Assembly: GCA_963556145.1 (NCBI GenBank)
Contig: OY744464.1
Location: 7,167,508-7,231,507 of the forward strand
Direction: 5' to 3'
Length of the DNA: 64,000 nt
Source of the DNA: Hygrocybe punicea
Taxonomy: Eukaryota > Basidiomycota > Agaricomycetes > Agaricales > Hygrophoraceae
Below the pieces are notes generated by a model. That model was not told where the DNA came from, ran no database searches, and saw nothing but the letters and a program-made list of their open reading frames with translations. Shown piece after piece: positions 47,280 to 59,951 of the stretch (position 1 is its first letter; the number at the start of each line of letters is the position of its first letter). The translations under genes were made by a program, and so were the position numbers.

Positions 47280-47366
47280 GGTATTGAGGGAGCAAATGTT
47301 TTTTTGATTTTTTTGATTTTTTTCGCGCTTTTTGAACCGTGGGACAAGAATTTCCGAATCAGCTGT
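47280..47366 (-). repeat. Inverted repeat, right arm (87 bp)
   Basis: This is the reverse complement of 46180-46276. Together they bracket about 1.0 kb. No clear target-site duplication was seen. Confidence 0.88.
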
Positions 47367-47506
47367 AATATCAGGTTCTGCGGGCTTCTGTTGCCAGAGG
47401 TAGTGTCACACCGAGCTGATGAGGCTGACGTCCTCGTCAAAAACGGGTATGGCCCCGAGATGAATACGCACCCTGTAGAGCTCCCCAGGTTTTGCGAGGT
47501 TAAGGC

Positions 47507-47628
47507 GAGCCACGTCAAGTTCGTTTCACTACTGAGTGGTTCCGGTTTAGCAGTCCTGCCGTGGTCCTTGATACGACGGAGGGAAGTTATCAGGCACTAC
47601 AAGGGATGCCGCCGATACTACCTCGGAT
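47507..47628 (+). repeat. Direct repeat flanking the haloperoxidase gene, unit 1
   Basis: The sequence from GCGAGCCACGTCAAGTTCGT through ACTGAGTGGTTCC, TCCTTGATACGACGGA and GTTATCAGGCACT recurs, diverged, at about 50011-50165. Confidence 0.65.
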
Positions 47629-47949
47629 GAGAGGAGGGCTAGCCCTTCAAGAATCATCATGCCCATACACATCAACGACAGGCAGGTCCACAGCTCACAC
47701 AAGAATAAGAGCTGTCGTTATGGTCATTCTGGTGAACTCATTCATGTTTATGTTTGGATGCGCTTATCAGAATTCCTGAAGCCTGACGGACTCGGATTTA
47801 CGGCACAGATGTGAGCCGTTCCGTCTGTCTCTATCTCGAGCTCGCGTCCTGCGTTACTTTGTACTACCCCACAGTGCACCCTGATGGTCTCATCCACAAT
47901 TTCACAGTGCCGTTTGACACTGTACTTTGCGCTCGGCCTTCAAATTCTA

Positions 47950-49557
47950 GCTGTTGCACGGTGCCACAATACAGTCGATACTGGCTTCCCAGGGGACATT
48001 GTCCAACTCTGGTGACCTCTCGATTCAATCTCACGGCTCCCTCAACAGGTTTTCACCTATTTCGTCGTCAACAGGAATACCCAGGTTGCATTGGCCATCA
48101 ATGCGTCTATTCCAGCGCTCGCCTCTGCTCACGCCGCCTGGGTCATGGCTTATATCCACAGCTCAATCCTTTTCTCTGCCCAGAAATCCGCAAACCAGAG
48201 TCGGCCTGTGCAGCAGCTGGCTGTGAGCTTTACTGCACACGATACCCTACAATCGGTATTCCTTGCGCAGTATCCAGCCTTTGATTTCGCAATGAAGAGT
48301 GTAGAGGACACCGTCAAGCCTTCCGGGGATCAGTTGGAGAGGGGGAGGCGTATTGGTGAGCAGGCAGCGAGGGATTACATCCAATCGAGACTTGGCGATG
48401 GGATTACCAGGGTACTCTTTTGACAACCCAATTCCTATTCGGAATAGCTGACCTGACCTCAGTTTATCCGCTATGATTACAAACCACCTGGGCCGGGTGT
48501 ATACGAAGCAACTCCGCCCGACTTCCCTTTCGAACCTTTGGCCCCCTCCGCACCGTTCATTCGGCCCTTTGGCAATGTCGGAACAATTCAGAAATGGCCC
48601 ATTCCTCCGCAGAACCCATCGGGGCCCGGGTATGAGACATTCCTCAAGCAGGTGAAGGAGAAAGGCGAAAGGACACAGAGTACGAGGACTCCCTACGAAA
48701 CGGAGGTCAGTATCGTCAAGCACCTCATGACTTGTGCCCTGGCTACATACAATTCCCCCACCTCCATAATTGCTTTGCAGACAGCATACTTGTTCCTCGA
48801 GGGTCAGGCAACATTCCAGAACCGGTTCGTGTCGGCGATTATCGGCAACAGATTCCAAAACAACATACTCGAGTCCGCCAAATTTTACGCTATGATAAAT
48901 CATGCTCTTGCAAACGCTGCAATCATCGAGTACACAACAAAGTATGCGGTGAGTGAACAAAGCGAAAATTTTCACAGCGATTGACGAACATTTGTTTGGT
49001 GTAATAGTATAACTCGTGGAGACCGGTTACCGCCATCCGCTTCAATCAGACCTACCTTGCCGATGCCCAGATACTGTATGATCCTAATTGGTCTCCCCTG
49101 GCCGACACACCCACCCACCCGGACTACATCTCTGGGCACGCCACCTTCTCCAGCGCCGTCGGTGGGATATTGAAACGGTGTGCTCATTCCCCTTCTTAAA
49201 TGTCTTTGATTGCTCAATAAATGACAAAAATTGAGATACTTGGGTTCGGACACTCTCAATCCGCCTGTCACCGTCACCTCGAACGTTTCTATCGACAATG
49301 TCGGGGTTCTCAGCCGCACATACGATTCTATTAGTAGGGAAGTGAGTGACTGCGGTGACGCGCGAGTGCTTGCAGGCCTCCATTTCAAGTTTGCCTGCGA
49401 TGAAGGTATCAAAGCTGGGTGAGTGTGGGCTTCCCGCTCCCCCCTCTTTCGTTTTGAGTGCACCCTCTTGCTGCTTTTTTGAGATGCTGATGATGGTGTT
49501 TTCTGGAAAAATAGAGAGACGATAGCGCAAAGGGTTTTTGACGATTTCAACGGGTAA
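47950..49557 (+). CDS. PAP2-superfamily / vanadium-dependent haloperoxidase-like enzyme
   Basis: Clear exons are approximately 48080-48414, 48463-48703, 48778-48949, 49008-49176, 49232-49419 and 49513-49557, ending TAA at 49555-49557. Landmarks are VALAINASIPALASAHAAWV, GRRIGEQAARDYIQSRLGDG, IRYDYKPPGPGVYEATPPDF and TIQKWPIPPQ. The active-site series follows: KYAYNSWRPVTAIR (KX6RP), HPDYISGHATFSSAVGG (SGH) and ARVLAGLHFKFACDEG (His motif). These are the phosphate/vanadate-binding motifs of acid phosphatase/haloperoxidases. Known members oxidise halides with H2O2 or act as phosphatases; which applies here cannot be told from sequence. The 5' exon(s) before 48080 are uncertain. No internal stop was seen. 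Confidence 0.75.
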
Positions 49558-50280
49558 GGAATATTTGGGACGAAGTTGGTGGTGCTTTCGACACTCTTCT
49601 TCATGTCAAATTTTTGCTTGGTCGAAAATCAGGAAGAGAGTTGTACTTCTGTCTTCTCTTTCAGGCTAAAAACAGCAAGGCAAACTGAGCAGAGGCTCAA
49701 GGAAAGTTGAGGTTGATTTGGACCTTTCTTCCATTGGGATCGTTTGATCGGGAAATGAAGAAGTGTCATTAGTCGGGGTAGAAGCTGTATAATGTCGAGC
49801 TGACGGACCTGTCAACCCTGGTCATCTGGTGGAGTGATGCAAGGTTTCATTTGAGATGTTTTGACTTGGTTTCCGGCATTTGGGGCAGCCTTCAAGGAAT
49901 GTACACCGTCAATCTGGAGTTTCAACCGCCAGGGGGGAATACTAAGTCTCCCGATCACTAGGACACAAGTCTATGTCGATGATATGTCATTATGAATCCC
50001 CCATGTAAGACGAGCCACGTCAAGCCTGAGTTCGTTTGCACTATTGAGTGGTTCCTCCGACTCAGCGATGCAGACAGTTCTGTTATCAGGATCCTTGATA
50101 CGACGGACAGTGATTCTGGAGTGGAGTTATCAGCGAGGCACTTCAGGGGGTGCTGGTAATACATACTACCGTTGGATGATGCCCGCACGGGAGTGTTAAA
50201 GTTCATCAGTACACGTGGCCAGTGGTATGTGGTTCGGCACGAAACTGTTCATTCAACGTTGAACTGCATCACTGTCACCA
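49558..50280. other. Spacer with degenerate direct repeat
   Basis: No gene was recognised. It contains the second repeat unit at about 50011-50165. Confidence 0.45.
50011..50165 (+). repeat. Direct repeat flanking the haloperoxidase gene, unit 2
   Basis: This is a diverged copy of 47507-47628 with small insertions (CGAGCCACGTCAAGCCTGAG, TTGAGTGGTTCC, TCCTTGATACGACGGA, GGCACTTCAGGGG). Confidence 0.65.
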
Positions 50281-53200
50281 ATGCCAAGAAAATCAGATAG
50301 GCCGAAGCCCGCGACGACAAGGTAAGTGGTGAGTTTCTAACAAATTACTGCCAAAGTCACTACTTCGTCAGCCACGACTTTTTGCTCATAACAGGTAAAA
50401 AATCGTCGCATAGTATGGCACATCTCTCACTACGATGAGAAGCTATCCACGCCCGAGATCTTCCAAATGATAAAAGTCGTAAATTTTTTATCGAAGTGCA
50501 AGCCGGCAATACAACTCAGAAGACGAAACAGCTCAAACTCGAGGGTGGCAGTCATTCGCTGTCCTGGAACGAGACTATATACCTGTGAATATAAAGGTTC
50601 TAGTTTTGAGTCTTGCTGGTTTACGTAGCCGATGTTTCATTGCAGAAGCGCTCTTGATGCCTCCGCAAATATCGTATTTTTGCTCTATTGTGTTCGCAGA
50701 TTGCCTTTGCCGTGGAATGCTGGTAAACTTTTGGGTCGGTGCGAATTTCGGCTGCAAGATTGTGCAAGCGATAGGAATGGTTTGTCCCTAATGCTCATCT
50801 CGCAGGCAGCGAGATTCATACCTGACGTTGGCGGCAGGAATTACTCTCACAGTTGTCTTTCCCACCGGCCATACCAGTTCTCTTACTATCGACTACGAAC
50901 GGGATATTCAATCCGCAAGTAGTATGTTATTACCAAAATCAGGAGTACTCGAGGACCTAGCGGAATCATCAATGCTCGATGCCGCGTCTGTGGCTCAAAC
51001 AGTCATGTCAAAGATGCAGGAGAACGCATCTAGTTTCGGACCCATCTTGCAATCGATAGACCAATTCAAGCCCATGTTTGATGAGCTCGCCAAGGTGAGT
51101 CATGGTGCCTAGGCTATGGTCTCAGTTTGATGACAATCAGTAAGGTTCACCCTTTTGCGAGTGTGACATGGAGCATCCTGACCTTGGCCTATTCAGTATG
51201 TGACTTCTGCTGAGTTTCTCTATGTCTCTCTATGTCTCTAACGGTTTAAAGGTTTTGAAATCTCAAAATGAAAAGGATCAGAGTATCATCGTTCTCTATG
51301 ACAGGATGATGAAAGCGTATACGGCTGCAAACCAGGATGACATCCTGAAAAAATATAGCGATTTCAAGGACACTTTCGATGCAATGATACGACAAACAAT
51401 GGAATGCGCTATCTTCATTTCAGAATATTCATCAAAAGCATACCTGCGTGAGTGTGACTCTCTTGTTTTACGTCTGCCCTAATATACTCTCCAGGTCGGC
51501 TCATAACCCAAAATGTCATTGAGAGGGTGAATAAGTTTTGCGAATTGTTTGGTGACCTCGAGAAACAATTCCACGACCGGATGGTGAGGAAGACGGTAGT
51601 TGTTTCCTTGGGGATGTATTCATCGGTCAAGTTTGTCGGTCAGTACGCCGTCATTATGTAGCGACTATTTTGCGCAGCCAACCTTGTTCATATAGAGATG
51701 AAAGTCGTCCTCAGCTTGTTGAAGACACTACCGCCGCCGCCGTATCGCGAGTCATGCCTTAACGGCACCCGAGTAGATGTCATCAAGGAGATCTTGTTTT
51801 GGATTTGGAGTTGCAAGCCGGAGACTTTGTGGGTAAAGGGGCTTGCTGGGGCTGGGAAAAGCACCCTCGCGAGTACAATAGCTGAATATGCTCGGGCAAT
51901 GGGTGGCAACCATGGTCGCCTGGGCGCATTCATTCGCTTTGATCGCAGCCAGATCAATGACCCCTTACAGGCGATCACCACCCTGGCATGGAAACTTGCT
52001 TCGTTTGACGACCGGATTGGTTGTGCAATTATGGAAGTAGTCAAGGATTGCTCAGACATCAATGACAGGCCGTTGTCAGAACAGTTTCGGAGGCTTGTTC
52101 TCGAACCTTTGGCATCAGTCGGAGAGCTTCGAAACCAAGGACCGATCGTGGTTCTTATAGACGCCTTGGACGAATGTGAGCCTGGAAAACGCAGAAATTT
52201 CTTGGACATCCTTGCACAGGGATTTGGAGAGACCCTACCGATGATGAGACTGATAATCACCAGCCGAGCCGAGCAGGACATCCAGCATGCGTTCGCTCGT
52301 CCGCACATCGTTCCATTGCCGTTGGTCGTTCAATCCAAGTCCGGTTATGAAGACGTCCGGCTTTTTTTCGAAAATAAATTCCGTGACATCCCTGACGACG
52401 AGTTTCAACGGATTTGGAAACAAAGGAACGCTGTCGCTACACTTACAAAACGGGCCAACGGGCACTTCATATGGGCATCAACTGCATATGAATACATCAA
52501 AGAGTATCCTGTCCGTAGACTGGGAGAAGTCCTGACAGCGGCAGAATCCTCACCAGGTTCTCCTGATGCAGAGGGAGATCTGGACTTACTCTACAAGATC
52601 GCTCTCCGTTCTGGCGTTGGAACCCGCGGCAATGACATTAAATCTGATGTGCTCTCGCTCCTTGGAATGATCATTGTGGCAATGGAGCCGCTTTCCCTTT
52701 CTACTCTCAACAGTCTCTGTGGGTCGCAGTCGACAAAAATTCTCGAGAAGTTGGGTAGTGTTGCCAGTTTTGGGGAGAATGAACCTGTTCGACTTCTCCA
52801 CAAGTCTTTCGACGATTTCCTGGTTGATCGAAGTAGGTCTGGGGACGAGTGGTACATTGATATCAAATCGGCGCAGCATGATGCTGCACTACGTTGCCTG
52901 ATCCAATTGGCTACTTTTTTTGCTTGCATACCGTCTCGTACGACACTTCATTCGCAGGCTCCAGATGATGCACAGGTTATGTATGCTGCCACCTTTTGGA
53001 TTGCGCATGTGACCGCACTACAGGTGGCGAACAGGGACATTAATGCCCACTTGTATAACTTCTTCAAGAGCAATTTTCTCAAGTGGCTACAATTCATATT
53101 GCCACGACGGGATGGAAGATGGGAAGCTGTCAACATTTTGCGGCGCCTCCTGTTGTGGACAAACGTGAGGCTTTGCCCTCTACATCATATCAAATTAACA

Positions 53201-55208
53201 CTTGATTCAGCATGTTCGATGTGATGAGGAAGACCGAACACTTCGCTACCATGCATATCAATTCGCCAGGCGGTTCGCCAAGGAACTCGAGAGAGACCCA
53301 TCTTTCAACTATGTCAATGCATTGGCTTTCACGCCCCAGAACAATATCATGCGTGACATTTATTATAATGGTCAAATACCCACCAACAGTATCGTGGGAA
53401 ATGGGGGAGATCGTTTATTGGTTCTTTGTGATCATGATGTCCATACCGCGGCATTCTCTCCCGATGGTTCCAAAGTCGTCTCTGCTTCATGGGACGAGAC
53501 AATACGACTCTGGGATGCCACAACCGGTATGCCGCTTTTAAAACCCATACGCCACAGTGGCAGTATCAGTTCCCTCGCAATCTCCCATACTGGATCTGAA
53601 ATTGTTTCTGGGTCTAACGACACCACAATGCGAATCTGGAGTGCTACTACAGGTGTTTTGCTCCGAGGACCCCTACAAGGCCATACTGGAACTGTCATAT
53701 CCATTGCATTCTCCCATGATGATGCCAAAATCATATCAGGATCCAGGGACAAGACTGTTCGTTTGTGGGATGCTACTAAGGGCATATCACTCCTACAGCC
53801 CTTACGCCATGAAGGCGCCGTAAATTCTATTGCATTCTCGCCTGATAGTTCCCGAATTGTCTCGGTATCAGAATACCAGACAATCCGATTGTGGGACTGT
53901 GCTACAGGTGCACTGCTCCTGCAACCCATCAGGGCCTTCGATTATGGAGTAGAATCAGTTGCATTCTCACCTGATGCATCTATGATTGTTGCTGGATCTC
54001 TCAGCGGGCCACTACGAGCATGGGATTTCACTTCGAGTGCACCCCACAGTGAACCGGTACCACACCATAATAAGTATGTCATTCCATATTCTCCTGAATT
54101 GAGCCAGAATTGCCTGACCGGTCTGGATAGGACAATACAAGTAGGAGATGTCACAGCAGATTTATCCCTCCTAGAGCTAGTGCAAGGTCACAACAACCAG
54201 GAGAAGTGGATTGTCGCAGTCTCCCGTGATCGATCCAAATTTATCCTAGGATTGGATAATGCGGATACTGGAGAGGACGAAGTCTACGAAGTGTGGGATG
54301 CCACCTTGTCACTACCGGAACCATTTCAGGGTCACAGCGACATCATTGACACTGTTTCATTCTCCTCCGATGGATCAACGGTAGCTTCAGGATCTAGAGA
54401 CCGGACAATCCGAGTATGGGACACTGCCACAGGTGCATCCCGCTGTGGACCTATTCGAGGCCATGATGGCATAGTCAACTCCGTCGCGTTTTCCTCCGAC
54501 GGATCCAAAATTGTTTCAGGATCTGACGATGAAACAGTTCGAGTATGGAGTGCCTCAACAGGTCTATTACTTCAACAACCCCTCCGAGGTCACACAGCTG
54601 TCGTTGGATTCGTTGGATTCACCCGTGATGGACTTACAATTATGTCTGGATCAAACGATGGGACTATCCGATTATGGGATGTTGCTACGGGCAAATCAGT
54701 TCTGCAGCCTTTAGTAGGACACAGCAATGCCATATCTTCTATTGCATCCTCACCAGATAGCTCTACCATTGTCTCAGGGTCTGTCGACAGCACAATTCGA
54801 GTGTGGGACATCACTACGGGTGGATCGGTTCTGGGGCCTTTACGAGGACATAAACGCTCAGTCATAACTGTCATCTTCTCACTTGATGGATCCAAAATGA
54901 TCTCAGGATCGGATGACGAGACGATACGAGTGTGGGACAGCAAAACCGGAGCATTACTCATGAAACCTTTACATAGTCACGACGGTTCGATTACCTCCAT
55001 TGCATGCTTCTCTGACTCGTCAAAAATTATATCGACATCTCTCGGTGGGATAGTACGATTGTGGAACCTCGATCCGGGATATCATCCGTCCGGTAGCACC
55101 ACATCTTTCTTTGGTAATGATGCGCCCTTGCCAGATCTGGATGTAAATAATCCGAGTTTGTCCTCGACGGATGGGCAAGTACCCAAACGCTCGGGACTAG
55201 AAGAATGA
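50281..55208 (+). CDS. C2-NACHT-WD40 STAND (NLR-like) protein
   Basis: The N-terminus is a C2-like domain read across short exons (AIHARDLPNDKSRKFFIEVQ; LKLEGGSHSLSWNETIYL; VRRLPLPWNAGKLLGRCEF). The start near 50281 is tentative. A helical segment follows (VLEDLAESSMLDAASVAQTV ... MECAIFISEYSSKAYL). The NACHT domain has Walker A KGLAGAGKSTLAST and Walker B VVLIDALDECEPGKRRN, then LIITSRAEQDIQ and GHFIWASTA, with a HKSFDDFLVD region. The intron at 53165-53210 leads into the last exon (53211-55208), which encodes about 13 WD40 repeats ending GSIVRLWNL-like. Repeats 8-12 are most regular (SFSSDGSTVASGSRDRTIRV). Known family proteins are cytosolic signal-transducing NTPases linked in fungi to non-self recognition. 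No stop was seen; this copy looks functional. Confidence 0.8.
54340..54975 (+). repeat. Regular WD40 repeat array (repeats 8-12)
   Basis: Five consecutive units of about 129 bp encode GH..IV.SVAFS.DGS.IVSGS.D.TIRVWD.xTG and are more alike than repeats 1-7 and 13. Repeats 6-7 (about 54070-54330) are degenerate. Confidence 0.75.
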
Positions 55209-55618
55209 ACTGACTCAATTTTTTTGATTTGTACAGGGATCATCTTTTATCACCTCACAAAGGCAAAGTTGTTACACGTTTTCCGTACGCCTTTGCTCCT
55301 GTGTGCGTGAATATCAGAGAAGATTTTGTTTATGTCGCTGGAGCTCGGAATCCACATGTTTCAGAATCGTGTGAGCTTATAATCGTCGCTTTTCCATGTT
55401 GATGGCTTTGACATTCTGCTTTTGAGGATGTCCGATAAAGCATTGACTTATGTATACTGCTTATTTAATTAAAATCTGATTGCACACCGTTCACTTATGA
55501 CGGAGTCGAGACCCATTGACCCTTGGGATGAGAGAGGTTGACCCACACCATTCCGATATGCATGCTGAGCTCCATTTTTTCCAAAAGAAATTCATTCCGA
55601 TTGCGACGGTTTCGGTTG
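55209..55618. other. Intergenic region between two convergent genes
   Basis: This is the 3' flank of the NLR-like gene and of the trefoil gene. Nothing else was recognised. Confidence 0.5.
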
Positions 55619-56830
55619 TCAAGAATTTGTGTCATAAATTTTCGTGAAAATCCACTGATTCCGGACGTCAGTCGGCTCGTCGGTGAGGGCGACCTATGGA
55701 AAAAGATAATAGGTGACTGTCCACGGACCGACGAAGAGTACACACCTCAGTCCCCATCTCGTCAACTTCCAAACTCCAGAATAATAACGCCGGGTTCGTC
55801 AAGGATATGCTAGGTAAACGTCCAAAAACATAAGATCAATAAAGATGGATGAACGACGCACGTATATTGACCCTTGATGATCGTTTCCTCGATAATCCAT
55901 TGTGCACTTGACTGACGTAGTGCAACCACAGCTTGCGAAATTGAGCCATCACATTGGGCAAACAACCCATAGGTGGTGTTCTTTATCGTGTATTTCCCGT
56001 TGCTGAGCGGCGCGATGTCCCAATGCTGTAGCTACAGTGAGTACTGAATGGTTTCAACATCCAACGAGACAACATGCCATTCCGAGCTGGTTGTCCTGTT
56101 GGACTCCAGCGGTAATTGGACTGCCATCATTACCATCCAAAAGGACGGCGAGGTTTCGGAATCTAATATTGGTAATGGCATATCTGCCACCATCGATCGG
56201 ACCGATGATGGGCGGTGGAAATGCGGGAATAGGAGTGCAGCTTTCTGCTGCGGTTTTTGTGAAGATCCACTGATTCCTGGGATTGGCCCGCGTACTGCAG
56301 AGCGTGACCTATTGGACAGGATGACTTCCATACGTGCAGAGGATATTCATAACACACAGGAGTTCCCATCTCGCTGTCCACCAAACCCCAGAGCAATGCA
56401 GGGTTCATCAAGGATATGCTAAATAGACATTCAAAAACATGGCAACCAATAGAGGAGAGGGATGTGAAGCACGTATATTGACCCTTGATGCTTGTCTCCT
56501 CAATAATCCATTGTCTACTGACGGAACGTAGTTCGATGTCATCATGCAATAGTGGACAAGCTGGACAATAGGCAAACGACCTATACGCGACGTTCTTTAT
56601 CGTGTATTTCCCGTTGCTGAGCAGTGTGATGCTCCACTGCTGTAAATGTGTAATAACAATTATCAGGACCCGTGCGGCAACAAGACAAAACGTGCCTCCT
56701 GGGGATCATTGTCCTGTCCGACTCCGGTGCTTGCGATGATTGGAGTGCCATCAATTCCGTCGAATGGGACAGCGAGATTCCGGAATCTGACATTGGTGAT
56801 GGTGTATCTGCCGCTCTCGATCGGGCACAT
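55619..56830 (-). CDS. Two-domain beta-trefoil protein, I66 protease-inhibitor-like
   Basis: The start is the ATG at 56830 (MCPIESGRYTITNVRFRNLA) and the TGA is at 55619-55621. Domain 1 continues LLSNGKYTIKNVAYRSFA, RQWIIEETSIKGQYT, NPALLWGLVDSEMGTPV and RNQWIFTK. Domain 2 repeats the plan (GGRYAITNIRFRNLAVLLDG, LSNGKYTIKNTTYGLFAQC, AQWIIEETIIKGQYT, VDEMGTEV, VRNQWIFTKIYDTNS). The two are joined in frame by a Pro-rich linker near 56205-56245, with no stop between. Introns fall at matching places in both halves. G-Y-x-I-x-N, W-x-I-E and NQWxF are typical of basidiomycete beta-trefoil inhibitors of the cospin (I66) type; a ricin-B-like lectin is the alternative. I infer a cytosolic defence protein because no signal peptide is visible. 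Confidence 0.6.
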
Positions 56831-57002
56831 GGTAGCAGCAACTTATTATCATGCCATACAATTTTTTTTTTCGCAACGAGCGACATCGAGAAGCATATGC
56901 TAAATAAAATCACCCAAAAGCTTTTCCTCAACGTCTCGAAAGTGAAACCGATGCAGTCAACACAGACACCAAACCGCCGATCGCCCCCACAACTGTCCAC
57001 TT
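56831..57002. promoter_or_regulatory. Truncated upstream region of the trefoil gene
   Basis: Only 172 bp separate the trefoil ATG from the TIR of the second Plavaka-A copy. The native promoter has therefore been displaced by the insertion. A T-rich tract is at 56861-56871. Confidence 0.5.
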
Positions 57003-57712
57003 CATCAGCAAAATCCGGGGTCCTTTTTGAAACCCTTGAGACCCTTTTTCAAGATGCAAAAGAAGCAAAAGTTGCGGAAGATGTCCAAGCTCCCCCACCT
57101 TTTCCAAGGTAGGTGCCATTCCTTGGAAAAGGTGTTTCGTCTTGGAAAAGAGTCTCCACCTTGGAAAACTTGATCTACCTTGAGAAAACCAGGAGAAGGA
57201 GGTGAAAAGGACCCTCCTTTTTTCAAGAGGTTGGCCTTTTTCAAGTTCGACTGTCTCACGAAAAAGTTGCCCATTTTTTGAAAAAGTGGCTCAAGTTGTA
57301 AAAGTAGTTCCCCCTTTTCAAACCGTTCTACCCTTTTCCGACAATAAAATTTTATTATTCAAAATGGCCCATTTGGGCGACAGGAGAACGGAGGGGACGG
57401 AAGGGACAAAGTTGGTGAGAAATGAGGCCGGCTCGTTGCATGTGCCAGTGATGGAAAAATAAAAGGACAGCGACACAAACATGGAAATGGTGGGGTAGTA
57501 GAAGACTTGAAGAACTAACTCGGAGGTAGTACTAGATGCAAAAGCAGCAGGTTGGGATGAGGAACGATGTGAAAGAAAGTCGCTGATGGGACAAGAAAGG
57601 ATGGTGGTGCAGAAAGACGACACAGAGGCGCGACTTGGAGGGGCATGGATTTCGTGAGGATATTGCTAAAAGGAAATTAGATATGGTGTAAATGGTTGGG
57701 AATAACTCACCA

Positions 57713-59951
57713 TTATTCCATCAGAATGTCGTTGTCACCATCAACAATGTCATCATCTCCCTCCTCGGCCACCAAGTCTTCATCGCCATCCTCGAGTTCA
57801 TAGTCAGATGAGTCCAACGAAGCGCATAAAATCTCGACGGCATCAATCTTCTTCTGCCTGGCATACAGACTCGCGCTCTCTAGAATTTTTGCCCACTGGC
57901 CCTCTTTGAGCTTCCCAATTAATTTTAGCAGGGACGACACTTTCTTGACAAAGATGTCTTTGCCGTCAACTCTTTCAATACGATCGGCCCAATTTGTCTT
58001 CGAGAAGTATCCGGGCGGCCCACGAGGAATATGCTTCACACCGTCCTGATGGTACAACAGTGCACGTTTACTCTAATAAAGCGGAGATTGTGTAGTTGGG
58101 TGGATCAGGAAAAGTAGTTACGTGAGCTTACTGCTTGTAGAGCTAGCACCAGGGCCCCTACGGGTTTATCGGTCAAACGCTGAGCAAGATGGATACTTGA
58201 AATGGTGGAGATATGGGTAGAAAGAGTGGCCAACACGAGGGAAGACTGGAAAATTCCCTGGAAAAAAAAGTGGAAGGTGAGCATTGGCAGCCGAAACGAG
58301 ATGTAGAAATGTCATACAATTGGCACTTGACCATCAGAGACTGTTTTGTAGTAGAATGGGCAGCTTCTATCATCATCGCCCAACATCCAAGTTACGTAGG
58401 TAGCACGGGCTTCGGGTGTGTCCAAGTCTAACTCGATGAACAGCTTTTCAAGCTGGTTCATGGCAGTCGAGGCGAATTTGTTGCGCCAGTCTGCCAAGCG
58501 ATCATCGGCCTCAAAAACATTCAGTCTGAGATCCCTGTAAGAGGCGCAAAATATACGTACCAGTTTAGAAACGGTCCACAAAAGATCGTCCTTGAGCTGA
58601 GAGTTGAAATCGGGGAAACTGGCATACCACGTTTGGCGGAGTTGTTCATCGGTGGGCTGTTCCCATGGCGCCAAGGTGCCCATTAATTCGCGAAGCTGGG
58701 GTACGAATCTGCTGCGGAAGCCTTCCCGAACTGCTGCCGGTAAATGGTTCATAGTAAGGTCATCCTTTTTTACTTCACCGCCGCGAACGCCACGCTTAGC
58801 TTCCAGTGAGTCATGGCTGTCAAGATGGATCTTGACGAGAGAGCGAATGCCCGGCTGTATAGTGGTCAACGGAGATGGACTCGGACATGAAAGAAAAAGA
58901 CAGCTAACCGTCGCTGGTTTCAACGTAGTGCCGCCACCATAGTAGCGGACAGGCTTTTTGCTGGCAGCCTGAGAGAGGGCCAACCTTTCTTGCGTGTCGT
59001 CGCCATCACTGATGCCACCCAGCGCATTTTCATCATGTTCGGGGGTAGTTATCCTGTCACTGGTTGACATTGGGTGAGAAATGGTTGCCGGCGTTTTCCA
59101 GTTAGTACGAAGTCCTCCAATCTTGGCCATACTAGTAGCAGGCTTGCCCTTCTTCTTGAGCGGTGGTCTTGAAACAGCACAACATTTAAATGAGAGAGTA
59201 AACAACTTATAGTTAGAATGGCAGTATTCGTGAGATGACATAGTAAAAGACTTAGCGCTCACCCGTCAACATCACCATCAATGATTTTCCGCTTTTGGGT
59301 GGGCAGCTGATCATCATCAAGGTAGGCAAGGGCGTATTGGGCGATGACTTCTTTCCTAAACTCAGTCTTCTTAGCTTTTTTTTCGACCCGCTTCCTCTCC
59401 CTCTCGGCGTCAGCATCGTTTGGCTCACAATCCTCCACCGTTCCCTGCTTTGTTACTGTCCGAGCCTCCGCTGCCATTGAGGCCGCCACTGGGAAGGTAA
59501 CCATTTCCTCCAAGTCTTCGTCAGTATCTGAAATCAATAAATTGACGTGGTACTTGGATAGGGCTTCTGAAAAGTCAGTGCAAGACATACCGTCCATTGC
59601 TGCCAAGTCCAACGCTGCTGCCTTTATCTCAGCCACTCTCTTCGCGGCTGCATTCTGGGCAACAGGCCTGGAAGTCTTTATTTTCGTGCTGACAGGTGGG
59701 TGGTCCGCAGTGCTGTCAATTAACCTGTCCTGATCATTCATCTCGTTTTCCTTCCTAGACACGCCCAGGATAGCCGCTGTCCTAGTGTCGGATAGCCTTT
59801 GCTTTTCTTGTTCTTTCAGTGCATTTGCGGCCGCAACTTCGGCAGAGGTCCTTCGGGGTTTAGGTTTGTCGGGCGCTCCAGGCATTGTATCACGTCCCGG
59901 CCTCAGGCTGAGGGTCATTTGAGGAACCACAGTTTGTTTTTTAGGGGGCAT
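57713..59951 (-). CDS. DUF6532-like partner protein of Plavaka-A (copy 2)
   Basis: This is a second copy of the gene at 10340-12578 with the same ATG context, exons and splice sites. No difference was seen. It keeps the RRTSAEVAAANALKEQEKQR coiled-coil segment and the GTLAPWEQP and GYFSKTNW blocks. Its 3' end faces the trefoil gene, whose start codon is about 880 bp from this gene's stop. Confidence 0.65.
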
